The position numbers and the translations under genes are program-made. Below, in pieces: positions 34,228-45,813 of a stretch of 64,000 nt of DNA (the first letter of the stretch is position 1; each line of letters opens with the position of its first letter). The DNA is taken from assembly GCA_963971535.1 (NCBI GenBank), contig OZ020587.1, positions 160,469,856 to 160,533,855 of the forward strand, read 5' to 3'. Origin of the DNA: Notolepis coatsorum (lineage: Eukaryota > Chordata > Actinopteri > Aulopiformes > Paralepididae). The notes below the pieces were generated by a model. That model was not told the DNA's origin and did no database searches. It was given only the letters and a program-made list of their open reading frames with translations.

Positions 34228-35302
34228 TGTAAGGTTTGGTTCTTTCCCTACCACGGGCTTCTTGAAGTACTGTGATGATTGGTCCGCTGCTCTCCCACTC
34301 GCTCTGTTCCTTTAAGCCTACTCGCTCTGTTTCCATTAGTCTTCTGTTAATCATTGCATTCCCCTATTCACACGCTTCTTCCCATAGACGTCGTTGATTG
34401 GTGCTCTCCCAACCACACGCTTGTCAATCACATCCCTCAGCTGTCACTGCTTGTCAATTAAGCTTTCCCTGATTATTTATACCCCTTTTCCCCATTCAAG
34501 TTTTGTTGGATCGTTTTGATATTTCTGTTGCATTCGCCGTTCCTGCTGCCTGCTGTTGTTTCCCTGTGCTTTGCCTCCAGGATATTCAAGAAGCATTCCT
34601 CTTGGACACCCTTTCCCTGAGGCGACGCGCTCGCTCCATTCTGTTTCTGTTTTATGACTGTCTTTGATCCAATTCCGTTTTTCGTGTGTTTATATAACAC
34701 TGAAGATTTCCAGCTTTTTATCAGACAGTCACTCACCCAGCGTTTAGCCTTTTTTGGATTGTTTCATTGGGATAATATTTTGGCCTAACATCTCCCACCG
34801 TGTGTTTACACACTGAAGATATTATCACATTGGATTTGTATTTTGGGACTTCGCTCACAGTGTTTATTTTGCACCGAAGATATCTATCACTTGGGATTGT
34901 GTTTGGAACGTTACTCACAGTGTGTATTTACACCGAAGATTCAGTCACTTGGATAACTCTGTTTTCGGGTACAAGTCACCTCTCCTGTTCACCTGCTCTG
35001 TTCCACCTGCACTCTGAGTTAACTCGCTCCCTCTCTCTCTCTCGGTCCCGCAACCACCTCGGAGATTCTGCCGAGAGAAGTCTGCAGAGCGGCTCTGACG
35101 TCAGCGTCTGCTTCCCCTGACTACCATCCCGGGAGAAGCTGCAGAGCAGCAACATTCATCCTTGCTTGTATTCCAGTCTTTGTTTGAACTCTTCCCAGTC
35201 TGTGCTGTTTATTTAGTCTTAATAAACAAGCCCTTGTTTTTGGCAACTCTGAATCCTACTCTCTTGTGTCGTTGCGTTTGGGGTCGGTGTCAAACCATAA
35301 CA
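34228..35302 (+). repeat. 3' LTR of the gypsy element
   Basis: 1,075 bp, near-identical to the 5' LTR. Confidence 0.92.
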
Positions 35303-35619
35303 GGTTGACTGTCTCTGAAATCTGCTAACAGTTGAGTAATCTGTTTGTGTGGGGGTTGGCCTGAAGGCTCTCCCCAGAATGTCACACAACACTGAAACCT
35401 GATACTGTTTGTTCCAAACGGCACCCCAGATTTCTTGCATTTTGGTTTTATAATTATACACATTTTTGTTATGAAATACACAGTCAAGGATACCACACTG
35501 TCCCGCCTGATCTCCGGTGGCCAATCTTGGCATAAAGTGTCTCTAAACTCCTCTTTAAATCCGGAGTTTAGGTCAATAAGTTAATGGCGGTCGTATGACG
35601 TCCCCGCCAGTGTTGTTTC
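35303..35619. other. Continuation of the sequence interrupted by the gypsy element
   Basis: Starts with the GGTTG target copy. It contains TGTGTGGGGGTTGG, similar to the AGTGGGGGTTTGG just left of the element. No gene is seen. Confidence 0.4.
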
Positions 35620-36183
35620 CAGTGATGGGCAGTAGCTAGCTACAAGTAGCGACGCTACATAGCTTAACTACATTTTTCAGTAGCGTGATGGTAGCGTCGC
35701 TACTTTTGAATCAAGTAGCGGTCTCTGTAGCGCAGCTAGTTTTCTAATCAAGTAGTGACGTAGCGCCAGCAAAACGCTACACGCTACATATCCGGAGAAA
35801 CAGACACAAAAAAAAATAGTGTCTTCGGTCCTGAGAGTGTCGTGTTCTCCTGTCCTGCAGCTGGATACTATTGGAGAAAACCCACTATGATTGGTTGGTT
35901 GGTTTAGATATGAGTATGATGACTCACGATTAGGCCAAAACATTACGGGTAGGCCAATCAGAGGCAGGATAGGGCGGGACATGCCACTCCAGCTCGGCAA
36001 ACCAGGAAGTAAAAAAAATCGAAACACAGACCATGAATGAATGAATGAGCCAGTCCGCGCGAAATAGCAGAAGGATTCGATGTTTCCAGGGCTGATGACA
36101 TTGATGAAGATGATGTCAATAACAACAATGCCTCTCCATGGCCCTATCTGGAAAAATGTATGAGTTTGACTGAAAAAAAACCT
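35620..36183 (+). mobile_element. hAT transposon 5' remnant with BED-type start
   Basis: Begins CAGTGATGGGCAGTAGCTAG, a typical hAT end, with many GTAGCG subterminal repeats up to about 35790. Near 36090-36183 the plus strand reads DDIDEDDVNNN and SPWPYLEKCMSL, followed by KPKTYVFIV. This resembles the start of a ZBED-type hAT transposase. The rest of the gene is not visible. Plain DNA-transposon remnant. Confidence 0.6.
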
Positions 36184-36852
36184 AAAACATATGTGTTTAT
36201 TGTGTCAGCCAAAAACGAACCTTCTCTCAACTTCCCACATGGCCAGCACTAACTTGAGAACACATATATTCAGGTAAGCTGATGAAAAGCTTTACATAAA
36301 CATTGTCAACTGTTCCCAAACAGCACACAAGTCAGTGCACTTTTTGTCAACAGATTTAACTAACATGTTTCACTGTAGGCAGAAAATGAACAATATTATG
36401 GGGGTGGAAAAAAGAAAAAACAAACTACCATAAATAGTACATACACTAAGAGGGAAAATATCACCTAGAGCAGTGGTTCTCAACCTGTGGGTCAGGACCC
36501 CCAGGGGGGGTCCCCACATGATTTTGGGGCCATGGAATGTTTTGTGAGTTACATATTTAAATACATTTTGTCATTTAGCTGACGCTTTCATTCAAAGCAA
36601 CTTACAAATTGTGTACAACAAGTCAGCAGGAGTGGTACATATCTAGCAGCTAAGGATAAGTAGTATTGTTTGTCTAGCAGTGTCGAGCTTGAGTGTTATA
36701 CTCTTGAGTACATACTGTACTGTAGTAGTATAGACATATTAGCATAGTTGGTGGTAGTATAGACATGGTAGCTGAAGTAATTTTCATTAATCTATTGTCT
36801 CTGTGATCGTATAGTTGTATTTACACTTCTACTCTGCGTTGTTGGCATTTTC
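36180..36852 (+). repeat. Source-like copy of the 680-bp block
   Basis: Near-identical to 32569-33248. It contains the hAT-type CAGTGGTTCTCAACC (about 36471) and the teleost repeat motif (about 36570). Because it continues the hAT coding stretch on its left, this copy looks like the original. Confidence 0.9.
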
Positions 36853-38113
36853 AATATGGTTCGGTTGCAGGAAGGAAGCGCAGACGAGGTGGTTTGAATC
36901 AAGCAGCTGCGGTGTTTATTCCATTCTAAATAAACACAAACTATGAATCAAACAAGTACTGAATCTTCTTCCTATATCTAATCATCGTCCTCGGTGTGGC
37001 TTTCGGCCCCGGTCTGATCGGCTGCGGCCGGTCAGAGCGTCTTCTCCTGGTGTGGTTGTCTCAGGTTGTCCAGACAACACAAGGCTTTCTCTCCGTTCGG
37101 TGCTGGTTGCCAAGGTAACTCTGGTCTCGGATCCTCTGACGCAGCGCGGGGGCGCTCGTTTTCCTCCTCTCAGTCAGGATCGTCTTCCCAGCGTCTGTCT
37201 CACTTCTCCTCCTGCCACAGTGCCTTAAAAACCTGCTGGACCCGCCTCCCACAAACGTCATCCCTATGACGCTCACAACTGGCTCATCCAATCACGGTTC
37301 TGTGGCTAGTTTGATAACTGGGGAAGTTTGTTTCAGACACTCCTCTTCCCCGTATTAGAGGAGATTAATTTTATCCTGGTTAAAACAGTACACGTATCAA
37401 TTCCACCATAGACACATATATTTTGTTTGGTAATTTTCAAAGACCAACACATCGCTTCTTTTATTATTGTTTGTACCTTCTATTATACCTGAAAAAGACT
37501 TTATCAGATTAATTACAATCATGTGGTTATTGTAATTTCTAATTTAAAACATAATCTACCTAGGCTAAACAATTCTTGTATCGTTTTGATCATCCTCATT
37601 TTAGACTATAAATATTTAGCCTTGCCATAGATATTGACCTATATGCATAGATAATTGAAGACACTTTTCAGTAATTTAAGGAGTGTTCTCCTGTATGATT
37701 TTCATCCTGCTCCGTCTCAGTATATCTGTATGAAAAGAGATAAGATCACCCTTCCTTTGAACTGTGGTGCTGTGTAGTCATAAAATACCTTCTAACACTT
37801 ACACAAACACGTTTTTCTGCTGGTCTCAGCTTATTTGAAGGCTAGACACATTTGTCCTTCCCTGACTTAATAACTAATTAACTTCCACAAATAACGTGCG
37901 ACTTTGTTACAGCTTTTACCAAGGCTGACTCTTACAGTTTTGGCCATGTGTGTTGCAATGTTTAACCTAAGTCCATTTTTAGAGGTAATCTGACCTCCCT
38001 CATCGCTGTGTTCGGTGTTTCTCTCCTTACATCTCAAGGTAACTTTGGCCATCTGTCACCATTTTGACTGAGGTCAGTTGACAGCATTCTTGTTGACTCA
38101 GATGTATGGCTAA

Positions 38114-39518
38114 TGTAACTGAGGGGTACAATTCCCTGACTGTATTGTTAGATATGATACTTACTACCACTACCTCTTGTACTTTAGACTCTGGCCACCC
38201 AGTACTAGGTATAAATAATTATGATAAACACTCCCACCTGATGAAACGGATCCAACACAAATGTACCAAGTCGAAAGTCTGCGTTTAATAATAATACATA
38301 GCAAAGGGTATGTACAACGATCACTTAATTACATTTATGATTTGAAATAGTATGCACTTTTATGGCAAATGAGTATTCGTAGGTAGATCAATATCGAATG
38401 TCCAATCTCTGATTGCGCAGGAAGCAAATATACAACCTGGAATATTTAGGGAACAATAGCAATGATACTTGAATGATTATATAGCTGGATACACTAGGGG
38501 AAGGTTCCGACTGCTTGTAGGACAGCTGGAGGGGGGGGGTAGAGTCTGGCTGTATCCCGTCTGGCCGAGGGTATCCTGGGAGAGCCCACAGTCGTGCGAC
38601 CCGGTGCCCAGCGATCCTCGATCCACAGATGAAAGCAGTTGGACTCTCTGTGGCCGGCGTCCTCCGGTCCACGATGGAGAGACGTGAGGCGACCTCGTCG
38701 TGTAGAGCGTCTTCTCACCTGTCGTCCTCTCCGGGGGGGGTATTTCCAACACACCGCAGTGTTGGCCTTTATCCATAGAATAATCAAAGTACTCAAAGCA
38801 TAATCCAAGCCGGGGAAGGCTAGCCGTCGTCGGTAGAATAATCCAATATACAGGTCCACTCGCTCTTTGGCCTGGAGCTCCTCGGGTGCAGCTTCACATA
38901 GGGTCAACCACCCTGGATAAGCGTCCAGCTGATGCCCGAAACGATGGGGGTGCTGATTACTATAGAACTCTTACCGCACGAGGCACTACATATGAATAGA
39001 CTATTATTAGCTTAATAGAATACGTCCAACTCGACGATATAGTGCCAAATATGACTATTCAAATATTAATATACACGATGTCTCAATGCCGATACTGGGC
39101 CGAATTGGCCTTACTGCCCACACGTGGTTCGCGGGGAGGCTTTTGCGTCTGTCACTCTGTTGGAGGGTAAGGAACTGGACTAAAAGAAAGCTCTACTTTA
39201 ATAGCGCAGTATATATACGCACTATGAACAAATAGTACCATTAGTGGTGCGGTAGACATATTCCTACGCGGAACTAGGACTTGTCCATACATGTTGAGCG
39301 GTACGATTGAACCTGGTCTGAGGGGTATGGCGACCTGGCACCAAGGTCTCGTCCAATGGTAGAATGGAGACTATTATGGGATGTTCAGTAGACTAGAAGG
39401 GATATTCAATGCATATTGTACAAGGAATATACAAGGGATATCAGGGGATATACAAATACAATTAAATATATATATATAATAAATATATATATTCGGTTTA
39501 ATCTGATCCTTCAGAACA
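38114..39518 (-). repeat. BEL 3' LTR
   Basis: 1,405 bp. Plus-strand ends are TGTAACTGAGGGG and TCCTTCAGAACA. Related to the solo LTRs at 19938 and 52251. Confidence 0.95.
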
Positions 39519-39613
39519 GCCGCCCCCTAATTGGTCCCAACCCAATTAGTTAAGCAGAGACAGATTAACCGCACTGTCTACCACTCAAGGGTTCGCTGTA
39601 AGGGTCAGTCAAC

Positions 39614-42600
39614 TCACAAAGTCATAGGGTCATGGTCATCATCGATTGTGTCTGGGAGTCGGGGCAGTTCTATGAGCCTCGCCACAGGACGGGTGTAAAT
39701 GCGCCCCTGGACGAGTACTTCAGCTGCTCGGACCTTGCCATCGGCACCGGTGATCACTTTGCTTACGCGGCCAGCCGGCCACATAGCTCTGGGTAGTGAC
39801 TGGTCAATAATCATGACGACTGTTCTTTCCGTCAAATTGTCTCTCTCTTTTACCCACTTCTGGCGGGTCTGTAGAGACGGTAGGTAGTGCAGTAGGAAAC
39901 TGCTCCAAAACTTGTCGGCTAATACTTGGCTGTACCTCCACATTCGTCGGCCGTTCGCTTCTTCAGGCCGGTACATTGTCTGGGGTAACGCGGGATCTAG
40001 CCGCCCCATCAGGAGGGTGTTGGGGGTGACTGGGTCGACATCTGCTACATCACTGGAGACGTAACCGAGGGGCTTTGAGTTCAATACTCCCTCAATCTCC
40101 GTGAGGACTGTCATTAGGACTTCTTCCGCCACAGTCTGGGCCCCAAGTACTGCGTACAGGGCTATCTTTATAGAACGTACTTCTCGTTCCCAAGTTCCAC
40201 CGAAGTGGGGTGCGTTTGGGGGGTTGAATTGGAAGTCAATCTGGGCTGGAGCGAGGTGGGTCTTAAGTTCTGGGCCCATAGCTTGGAAGCTCTCCCTCAG
40301 CTCTCTTTCTCCGCCTTTGAAGTTTGTCCCGTGATCGGACAATAATGTAGACGGTTTTCCTTTCCGTGATGTGAATCTTCGGAAGGCCATAAGGAATGAG
40401 TCTGCGCTCATGGTCGGAAGGAGCTCGATATGTATCGCTCTGGTGGTCATGCATTTGAATACAATACCCCACCGCTTCTCGGTGCCTCTTCCTTTCTTTA
40501 TGTGCAGCGGGCCAAAACAGTCCATGCCTGTTGAGTGGAATGGCTTATCGCCGAGTCGGAGGCGACATGGAGGTAGGTCAGCCATCCGTGGTATGCTGGG
40601 CTGCGCGCGCCACTTTCGGCAGTCTAGACAGGTTCGCTGGAAGCGTCGCACCGCCTCTCTTCCTTGAAGTATCCAGTAACGACGTCTGATTTCCGCGAAG
40701 ACTCTCTCTGCTCCTGCGTGGTGTACATCCTCGTCGTATTTCTTTATAATCAGCTCTGTGACCTTGTGTCGGCTGTTCAATACGATCGGGTACTTAATGT
40801 CATCCGGTAAATTGGGGGCTCTCCGCAGGCGACCACCCACTCTGATGAGGGTATGTGTGTCACTCTCGGGGGCCAGATGAATCAATCTGCTGTCTGATGG
40901 GACGGGCTTTCCTCCCTGTAGACAGTCTAGTTCATCGGGGAACGAGTCTCTCTGGGCTCGTTGCAGTAGAAGCAGTTCTGCTTCCTCGTAGTCAGCTGCT
41001 GACATATCAGCGGGGGACTTAATCTCTGGGTGGTGCCGCAGGAATGTCCGTTGCTGCGCACTCTCTATGGTAATGCAATCGTCTATGTTGGGGTCTGCGG
41101 AGACAACAGTGCTCAATCCACAGAACATGGGTTTCTTATTCTCAGCCTCCTGGTCACTTGCTTCCCTCGGGGTGGGCGTGGGCCAATCTCCTTCCGGGAG
41201 CTTGAGGAATGCTGGTCCGTCACTGTAGATGTTATGACGGGTTAAGTCATCTAGGGACATTCCCCGGGTGATGACGTCAGCTGGGTTGTGTTTTGTATCA
41301 ACATAGCGCCAGTTTGCTTCTTCGGTTAACTCTCCGGTTAACTCTTGAATCTCAGTGACTCTGACTCCCACGAAGACTTTGTATTTGCATGAATCCGATT
41401 TGATCCAGGCGAGTACTGTCGTGGAATCTGACCACAGGATTGTTCTATGCACCGGAATGGTGAGCTCACGTTGGATGAGCGTGGCTAGATGCGCTCCTGC
41501 GAGGGCTGCGCAGAGCTCTAGACGTGGGATAGACTGTTGCTTGCGTGGGGCTATTCTCGAGCGGGCGAGGATGAATGCTGTGTAGATCTCTCCCCCCTCT
41601 TCTTGGGCCCGCAAGTAGGCTACTGATCCGTAGGCGACCTCGGAGGCGTCACTGAAGACGTGTAAATCCATTTTACATGTCTCTGGCCTCACCGTGGGTG
41701 GGAAGTAGCTTCGGCGTATATTAACGCCTGGGAGTGAGTGGAGTTCCATCTCCCACTCTCTCCAGGTGGATGCAAGGTATGCGGGAATGGGGTAGTCCCA
41801 GCCCTGGTCCTTGTCCCACAATGCTCGTACAATCATCTTTGCCCTGGTGGTGTACGGTAGTATACATCCTAACGGGTCATATGGTCGGGCGAGTGTTCTG
41901 TACACACTCCGTCTGGTGGTCGGTATTGCTGTCGACCTTCCCTGCTCCTTGGTCAGGGGTTTGTGTCTATAGTGGAGCGAATCTGTTTTGAAGTGCCACA
42001 CTAGTCCTAGTGTCATCTCTTGGGCTTCTCCTGGGATTGTGGCCATCCAGGTCTCGCTGCTCGCTGCCTTGTCCTCGGAGGAGAGGCTGCGCAGTACGTG
42101 CGGATCGCTGCTGGCCCACTGCCTGAGATCAAAGCCGCCTTTGATCAGAGAGGCGCGGAGTTTATGTAGGAGAGCCTCGGCTTCTTCCTGGGTCGAAACG
42201 CTTTGTAGACAGTTATCTACGTAGAAGCTGTTCTTCACACTGTGTCGGACCTCTTCGTCCGCTGCTGGGTCCTCTGCGACATGTCTCTGTAGTGCAAATG
42301 TAGCACAGCATGGGCTGCATGTAGTTCCGAAAGGGAGGACTTCCCATTGGTAGATGGCTGGGTGCTCATCTCCTGGCCTCTCTCTCCATAGGAACCGCAA
42401 CAGGGGCTTGTCCTCCTCTACTAATCTCACCTGCAGGAACATCCCTTTGATATCCCCGCTGATAGCCACCTTGTCCTGGCGGAAGCGGAGTAGTACGCCT
42501 AGTAGGGAGGGGCCGAGTGTAGGACTGGGCAATAGCTCTTTATTCAGATTTTGGGATCCGATCTGGTAGCTGCAGTTAAACACGATGCGGTCTTTGCCGT

Positions 42601-45600
42601 TGTGATGAACCTTGTGGTGGGGCACGTACCACGATTCAGTCGTCTGGTCGGCCTCTTTAATGTCAATCTTTGTGACGTGTCCCGCTGTGATGAGCTTCTC
42701 AATCTCAGCGCGGTATACACTTTCTTGGGCGGGGTCCTTGGCTAAGCGCCGCTCTGTGTTTAGTAGGTACCGCTCTGTGGCGTCTTTCTTTGCGTGAAAG
42801 GTGGGCATCCCTTCCCGCCGCAGGAGTGGCGTGGCGTATCTCAACACGCCGCTGACTGGGACTCTCTTTGTTCCCGTCTCGAGGAGGTTAATGGCGTAGA
42901 TGTCGTCTTTAGAGCGAATGTCTTTCTTTTCGTTCTTAAAGGGCATTTGTTCTAAGGTCCATAGCCTCTCTACATGCTGCAGGAGTGCGGTGTCTCCCTC
43001 TGTGACTCGGGAGTGGAGACAGCTAGTGGCTGTGGTTCGGTTGAGAGATTTGGCGAGTGGGCCTTGGAGAGTCCATCCTAGGCGGGTCTCGACTGCTGCA
43101 GGACAGCCTCTGGGTCCGGTATGAACCCGGTCTATCGGGACAATGAGGTCTGCATGGTCGGAGCCTATCAACAGTGTCGGGGTAGCACCGTCTATGAGTG
43201 GGATCGGTAGCTTGCGTAGATGTACATATTTCTCCATCAGCTTGGCTACGGGGTATGTGTACCGCGACAGTCCTATTTCTTGGCTGGTGAAAGCGTCTGT
43301 AATCCTGTACCGTCGCTCGGGCTGGCCGCTTGCTGCGATAGAGAATGAGACATTCTCGCCCTTTATCGTTTTCAAATCTCTTCTTATTGTCCGAATTGTC
43401 ATTTGGTTTTCGCTCCCCCGCAGCCCTAGCTGGGCCGCAGCGGACGCGAGCAGAAGGGTCTTCTCTGACCCGTCATCAAGGACGGCGTAAGTGTCCATGA
43501 CTTTATTCTGGTAGCTCAATGTCACACGGACTACCTTTAAGAGCACTCTGGCTCCGCTGCTGCTGGCGGGGTCGATGTACATGACGCTTGCTTTGCTGCT
43601 TGATGGTGCGGGTGGAGGCCGCCGTCTGTTACTGTCGTGGAGTATGTCCAGATGGGCTCCATCGCACCGACTGCACTTTTTCTTTAAGCGGCATTCGGCT
43701 GCCATGTGTGATCGCGCACAGCGAAAACAGCGTCTGTTGGACTTTATCCATTGACTCGCTTCCTCCGCATTCATCTTGGGGAATGAGTCACATTGTGACA
43801 GCCAGTGTTCTTTCTCACAGTAGGGGCACACTATCTTCCACTTCTCCTTTCTTGAGGGGGTACTGTGGCTCCTACTGCTTGGCACTGACTCCGATTGGTG
43901 CATGACAGTCACCGATCTTCTTCCATCATTTAGTCTCCTGGTTCCTTCTCTGGAGCCAGGGGTGCTCCGTCCGAATGTATCTAGCCGTAAGCTGCTGACT
44001 TCTCTCGCCAGGAAGTCGGCTAGATCGAGGAGGTTCGGTTCGGGGCCATTAGGGTCTCGGTGGTCTCTCTGCCACCTAAAGCGCTCCTGTCGGGCGGGCG
44101 GTAGCTTCTCCAAGATCCTCTCTACATTTGAGTTGGCGTATAGTTCATGCCTACCCTTTTCCCTCTGCGCTCCCAGCATCCCTACTAGGGACTGCACTCT
44201 GATGGACAGGTCGTCCAGTGCTCGATTGTCTGTTGCTGGGGGTAGGCGGTCGATGTGCCTGATCTCCTGGATCACGTAATCCAATATACGTCCATATCTC
44301 TGGTCCAACGCTACCAGCGCTGCGGTGTATGGGGTCGTGGAAGTGGCGTAGGCGAGCGCTATGTTGTGCGCGCGGGGTACCTTTAAATGCTTCAGTAGTA
44401 TCGCGTATTTATGGCGTTCATCAATGACATCCACCAACATTGTCTCCAGACACATGCGGAGCTCCGTATACTGGGCCCGGTTCTCCTGGGTGAAGTCTGG
44501 TACCATAGGTGTGCCAATGTATGACGCGGATTGTTGATACATCGGCGAGCGTTGGGGGAGAGGCCTCCTAGGCGAGTCTCCTCCTGCTCCTTGGCGTGGG
44601 CTGGTACCGGCTGTGTACCATGGCCCGCTGGTCCAGGTGCTGTTCCTCGGTGCGGGTCGTGCGTCGTGCTCACCCGTGAATAGCGTCGGGGGTCTGTAGC
44701 GCAGCTCCGCGGGGGTATAGCCTGGGCTGTACTGGACCTCCTGGTCCGGTAGAGTACTGTGCTGTCGTCGGGCGTGGTTCTCCTCCTCTTCCTCTTCGTC
44801 TTCCGTTAGGTCATCCAGGGCTTGTAGTCTCTGATTTAGCCTCTCCGCAGTGTATGCTGCTCCTTCCCGGTGGCTGGGTCTCGCTTGGACCGGTTGGGGA
44901 AGGGGGTCTGCGGGGGGTATAAACCTCGTCTGTTGGTCAAGTTCAGGGTCGCTTACTCGGCTAGGGGATGCCGCCCTGGAGTGATGTCTAGACGAGTTCC
45001 TGGAGCCTCTGGTGGAGGGAGGGGGTGTTGTCCTTCTGATCAGCTGTTCTATTAGTTGCGCTTGTGCTCTGTCGCGCTCGGCTTCGCGCTTGGTGAGATC
45101 CGATTCTCTCTGGGCACCGGTGGCGGCGCGCTGGGCGTCGGCCCGGTCTCTTGCCATATTCTCTTCCATCTGAATGCGTCTTATTTCCAAGCGTATGTGC
45201 TCTTCTTCGCTCCGTTGCTGTATCTGCAATCGATCGCGTTCACCCTGGAGTCTATCGCGTTCAGTAGAGGCTTTCAGGCTGACGAGGAATGCCTGCTGTA
45301 GTGTCCTCTCTGCCTCGCTGGGAGAAGACGGTTGTATAGGGGAGCCGTCCCTTGGGGTACTCCGTGCGGAGTCTTGGAGCTCTATCTCCACGGTGCTCTC
45401 CTCATCTTCTTCCGTGCCGAGTTCTCTCTCAGTAGTGTTGTCTTCCTCCCGGGACTCGTCGGGGACTACTTCTTCGGTATTGGCGGGGTGTAAAGTCATG
45501 TCTGGTTCCCCCTGGTCCCCACCGTGAGCTGGGTCAGTTACGTTAGAACCCATAGGGGCCTCTATGGTCGGGGTAGCCTGGTCGTTAGGGTTAGACATAA

Positions 45601-45769
45601 TTTTACTTTCTAGTTTTACCGCGTTTACTGTTGGTAGAAGACTAGGTTGTTGACTGACAGCGTAAGCCTCTAGGTACTGAGGGAGCTGTCGTTTGCGCCG
45701 CGGGCGTTGTTGGTTAGGAGGATCGTTTCGTGGAGTGTTCATCATAGGCCATTTTAATATTAATAACAC
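39614..45769 (-). CDS. BEL/Pao gag-pol polyprotein
   Basis: A single 2,051-codon frame. In order: an acidic, coiled-coil N-terminal gag part (ERDRLQGERDRLQ); a particle domain (about residues 420-600); zinc-binding Cys/His motifs (CPYCEKEHWLSQC, CFRCARSHMAAEC, CSRCDGAHLDILH); an aspartic protease (AVLDDGSEKTLL); reverse transcriptase (SGDIKGMFLQV, SFYVDNCL); an RNase-H-like region (DLHVFSDASEVAYG, ILWSDSTTVLAWI); integrase with zinc finger (HHAGAERVFAEIRRRYW, CLDCRKW) and core (LLSDHGTNFKG); and the C-terminal DUF5641-type domain. These are hallmarks of Pao-type polyproteins. It looks whole. Antisense frames inside are shadows. Confidence 0.95.
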   Translation of the reverse strand: MLLILKWPMMNTPRNDPPNQQRPRRKRQLPQYLEAYAVSQQPSLLPTVNAVKLESKIMSNPNDQATPTIEAPMGSNVTDPAHGGDQGEPDMTLHPANTEEVVPDESREEDNTTERELGTEEDEESTVEIELQDSARSTPRDGSPIQPSSPSEAERTLQQAFLVSLKASTERDRLQGERDRLQIQQRSEEEHIRLEIRRIQMEENMARDRADAQRAATGAQRESDLTKREAERDRAQAQLIEQLIRRTTPPPSTRGSRNSSRHHSRAASPSRVSDPELDQQTRFIPPADPLPQPVQARPSHREGAAYTAERLNQRLQALDDLTEDEEEEEENHARRQHSTLPDQEVQYSPGYTPAELRYRPPTLFTGEHDARPAPRNSTWTSGPWYTAGTSPRQGAGGDSPRRPLPQRSPMYQQSASYIGTPMVPDFTQENRAQYTELRMCLETMLVDVIDERHKYAILLKHLKVPRAHNIALAYATSTTPYTAALVALDQRYGRILDYVIQEIRHIDRLPPATDNRALDDLSIRVQSLVGMLGAQREKGRHELYANSNVERILEKLPPARQERFRWQRDHRDPNGPEPNLLDLADFLAREVSSLRLDTFGRSTPGSREGTRRLNDGRRSVTVMHQSESVPSSRSHSTPSRKEKWKIVCPYCEKEHWLSQCDSFPKMNAEEASQWIKSNRRCFRCARSHMAAECRLKKKCSRCDGAHLDILHDSNRRRPPPAPSSSKASVMYIDPASSSGARVLLKVVRVTLSYQNKVMDTYAVLDDGSEKTLLLASAAAQLGLRGSENQMTIRTIRRDLKTIKGENVSFSIAASGQPERRYRITDAFTSQEIGLSRYTYPVAKLMEKYVHLRKLPIPLIDGATPTLLIGSDHADLIVPIDRVHTGPRGCPAAVETRLGWTLQGPLAKSLNRTTATSCLHSRVTEGDTALLQHVERLWTLEQMPFKNEKKDIRSKDDIYAINLLETGTKRVPVSGVLRYATPLLRREGMPTFHAKKDATERYLLNTERRLAKDPAQESVYRAEIEKLITAGHVTKIDIKEADQTTESWYVPHHKVHHNGKDRIVFNCSYQIGSQNLNKELLPSPTLGPSLLGVLLRFRQDKVAISGDIKGMFLQVRLVEEDKPLLRFLWRERPGDEHPAIYQWEVLPFGTTCSPCCATFALQRHVAEDPAADEEVRHSVKNSFYVDNCLQSVSTQEEAEALLHKLRASLIKGGFDLRQWASSDPHVLRSLSSEDKAASSETWMATIPGEAQEMTLGLVWHFKTDSLHYRHKPLTKEQGRSTAIPTTRRSVYRTLARPYDPLGCILPYTTRAKMIVRALWDKDQGWDYPIPAYLASTWREWEMELHSLPGVNIRRSYFPPTVRPETCKMDLHVFSDASEVAYGSVAYLRAQEEGGEIYTAFILARSRIAPRKQQSIPRLELCAALAGAHLATLIQRELTIPVHRTILWSDSTTVLAWIKSDSCKYKVFVGVRVTEIQELTGELTEEANWRYVDTKHNPADVITRGMSLDDLTRHNIYSDGPAFLKLPEGDWPTPTPREASDQEAENKKPMFCGLSTVVSADPNIDDCITIESAQQRTFLRHHPEIKSPADMSAADYEEAELLLLQRAQRDSFPDELDCLQGGKPVPSDSRLIHLAPESDTHTLIRVGGRLRRAPNLPDDIKYPIVLNSRHKVTELIIKKYDEDVHHAGAERVFAEIRRRYWILQGREAVRRFQRTCLDCRKWRAQPSIPRMADLPPCRLRLGDKPFHSTGMDCFGPLHIKKGRGTEKRWGIVFKCMTTRAIHIELLPTMSADSFLMAFRRFTSRKGKPSTLLSDHGTNFKGGERELRESFQAMGPELKTHLAPAQIDFQFNPPNAPHFGGTWEREVRSIKIALYAVLGAQTVAEEVLMTVLTEIEGVLNSKPLGYVSSDVADVDPVTPNTLLMGRLDPALPQTMYRPEEANGRRMWRYSQVLADKFWSSFLLHYLPSLQTRQKWVKERDNLTERTVVMIIDQSLPRAMWPAGRVSKVITGADGKVRAAEVLVQGRIYTRPVARLIELPRLPDTIDDDHDPMTL

Positions 45770-45813
45770 TATATTAATATTACACTGATTACCCTCCGGC
45801 TCGAAGGACCAAT

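Larger units (their letters stand above)
30015..35302 (+). mobile_element. Non-autonomous Ty3/gypsy LTR element
   Basis: Two long LTRs (TGTAAGG to CATAACA) with a perfect 5-bp target duplication GGTTG (30010-30014 and 35303-35307). The interior of about 3.1 kb codes for an integrase-type zinc-binding segment, then gag, a CCHC knuckle and a retropepsin-like domain, then a Ser/Pro-rich repeat region. A G-rich polypurine tract precedes the 3' LTR. Reverse transcriptase, RNase H and the integrase core are not present. It would therefore depend on a related element, and it is broken by a later 680-bp insertion. The two LTRs are almost identical apart from one block of about 30 bp, so insertion was fairly recent. 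Fossil. Confidence 0.92.

Noticed and set aside
33500-34354. Antisense frame of 284 codons, Gly/Arg-rich
   Set aside because: Shadow of the GC-rich, Ser/Pro-coding repeat region of the gypsy element.
40101-45527. Many plus-strand frames of 60-125 codons
   Set aside because: Antisense shadows of the long BEL polyprotein frame.
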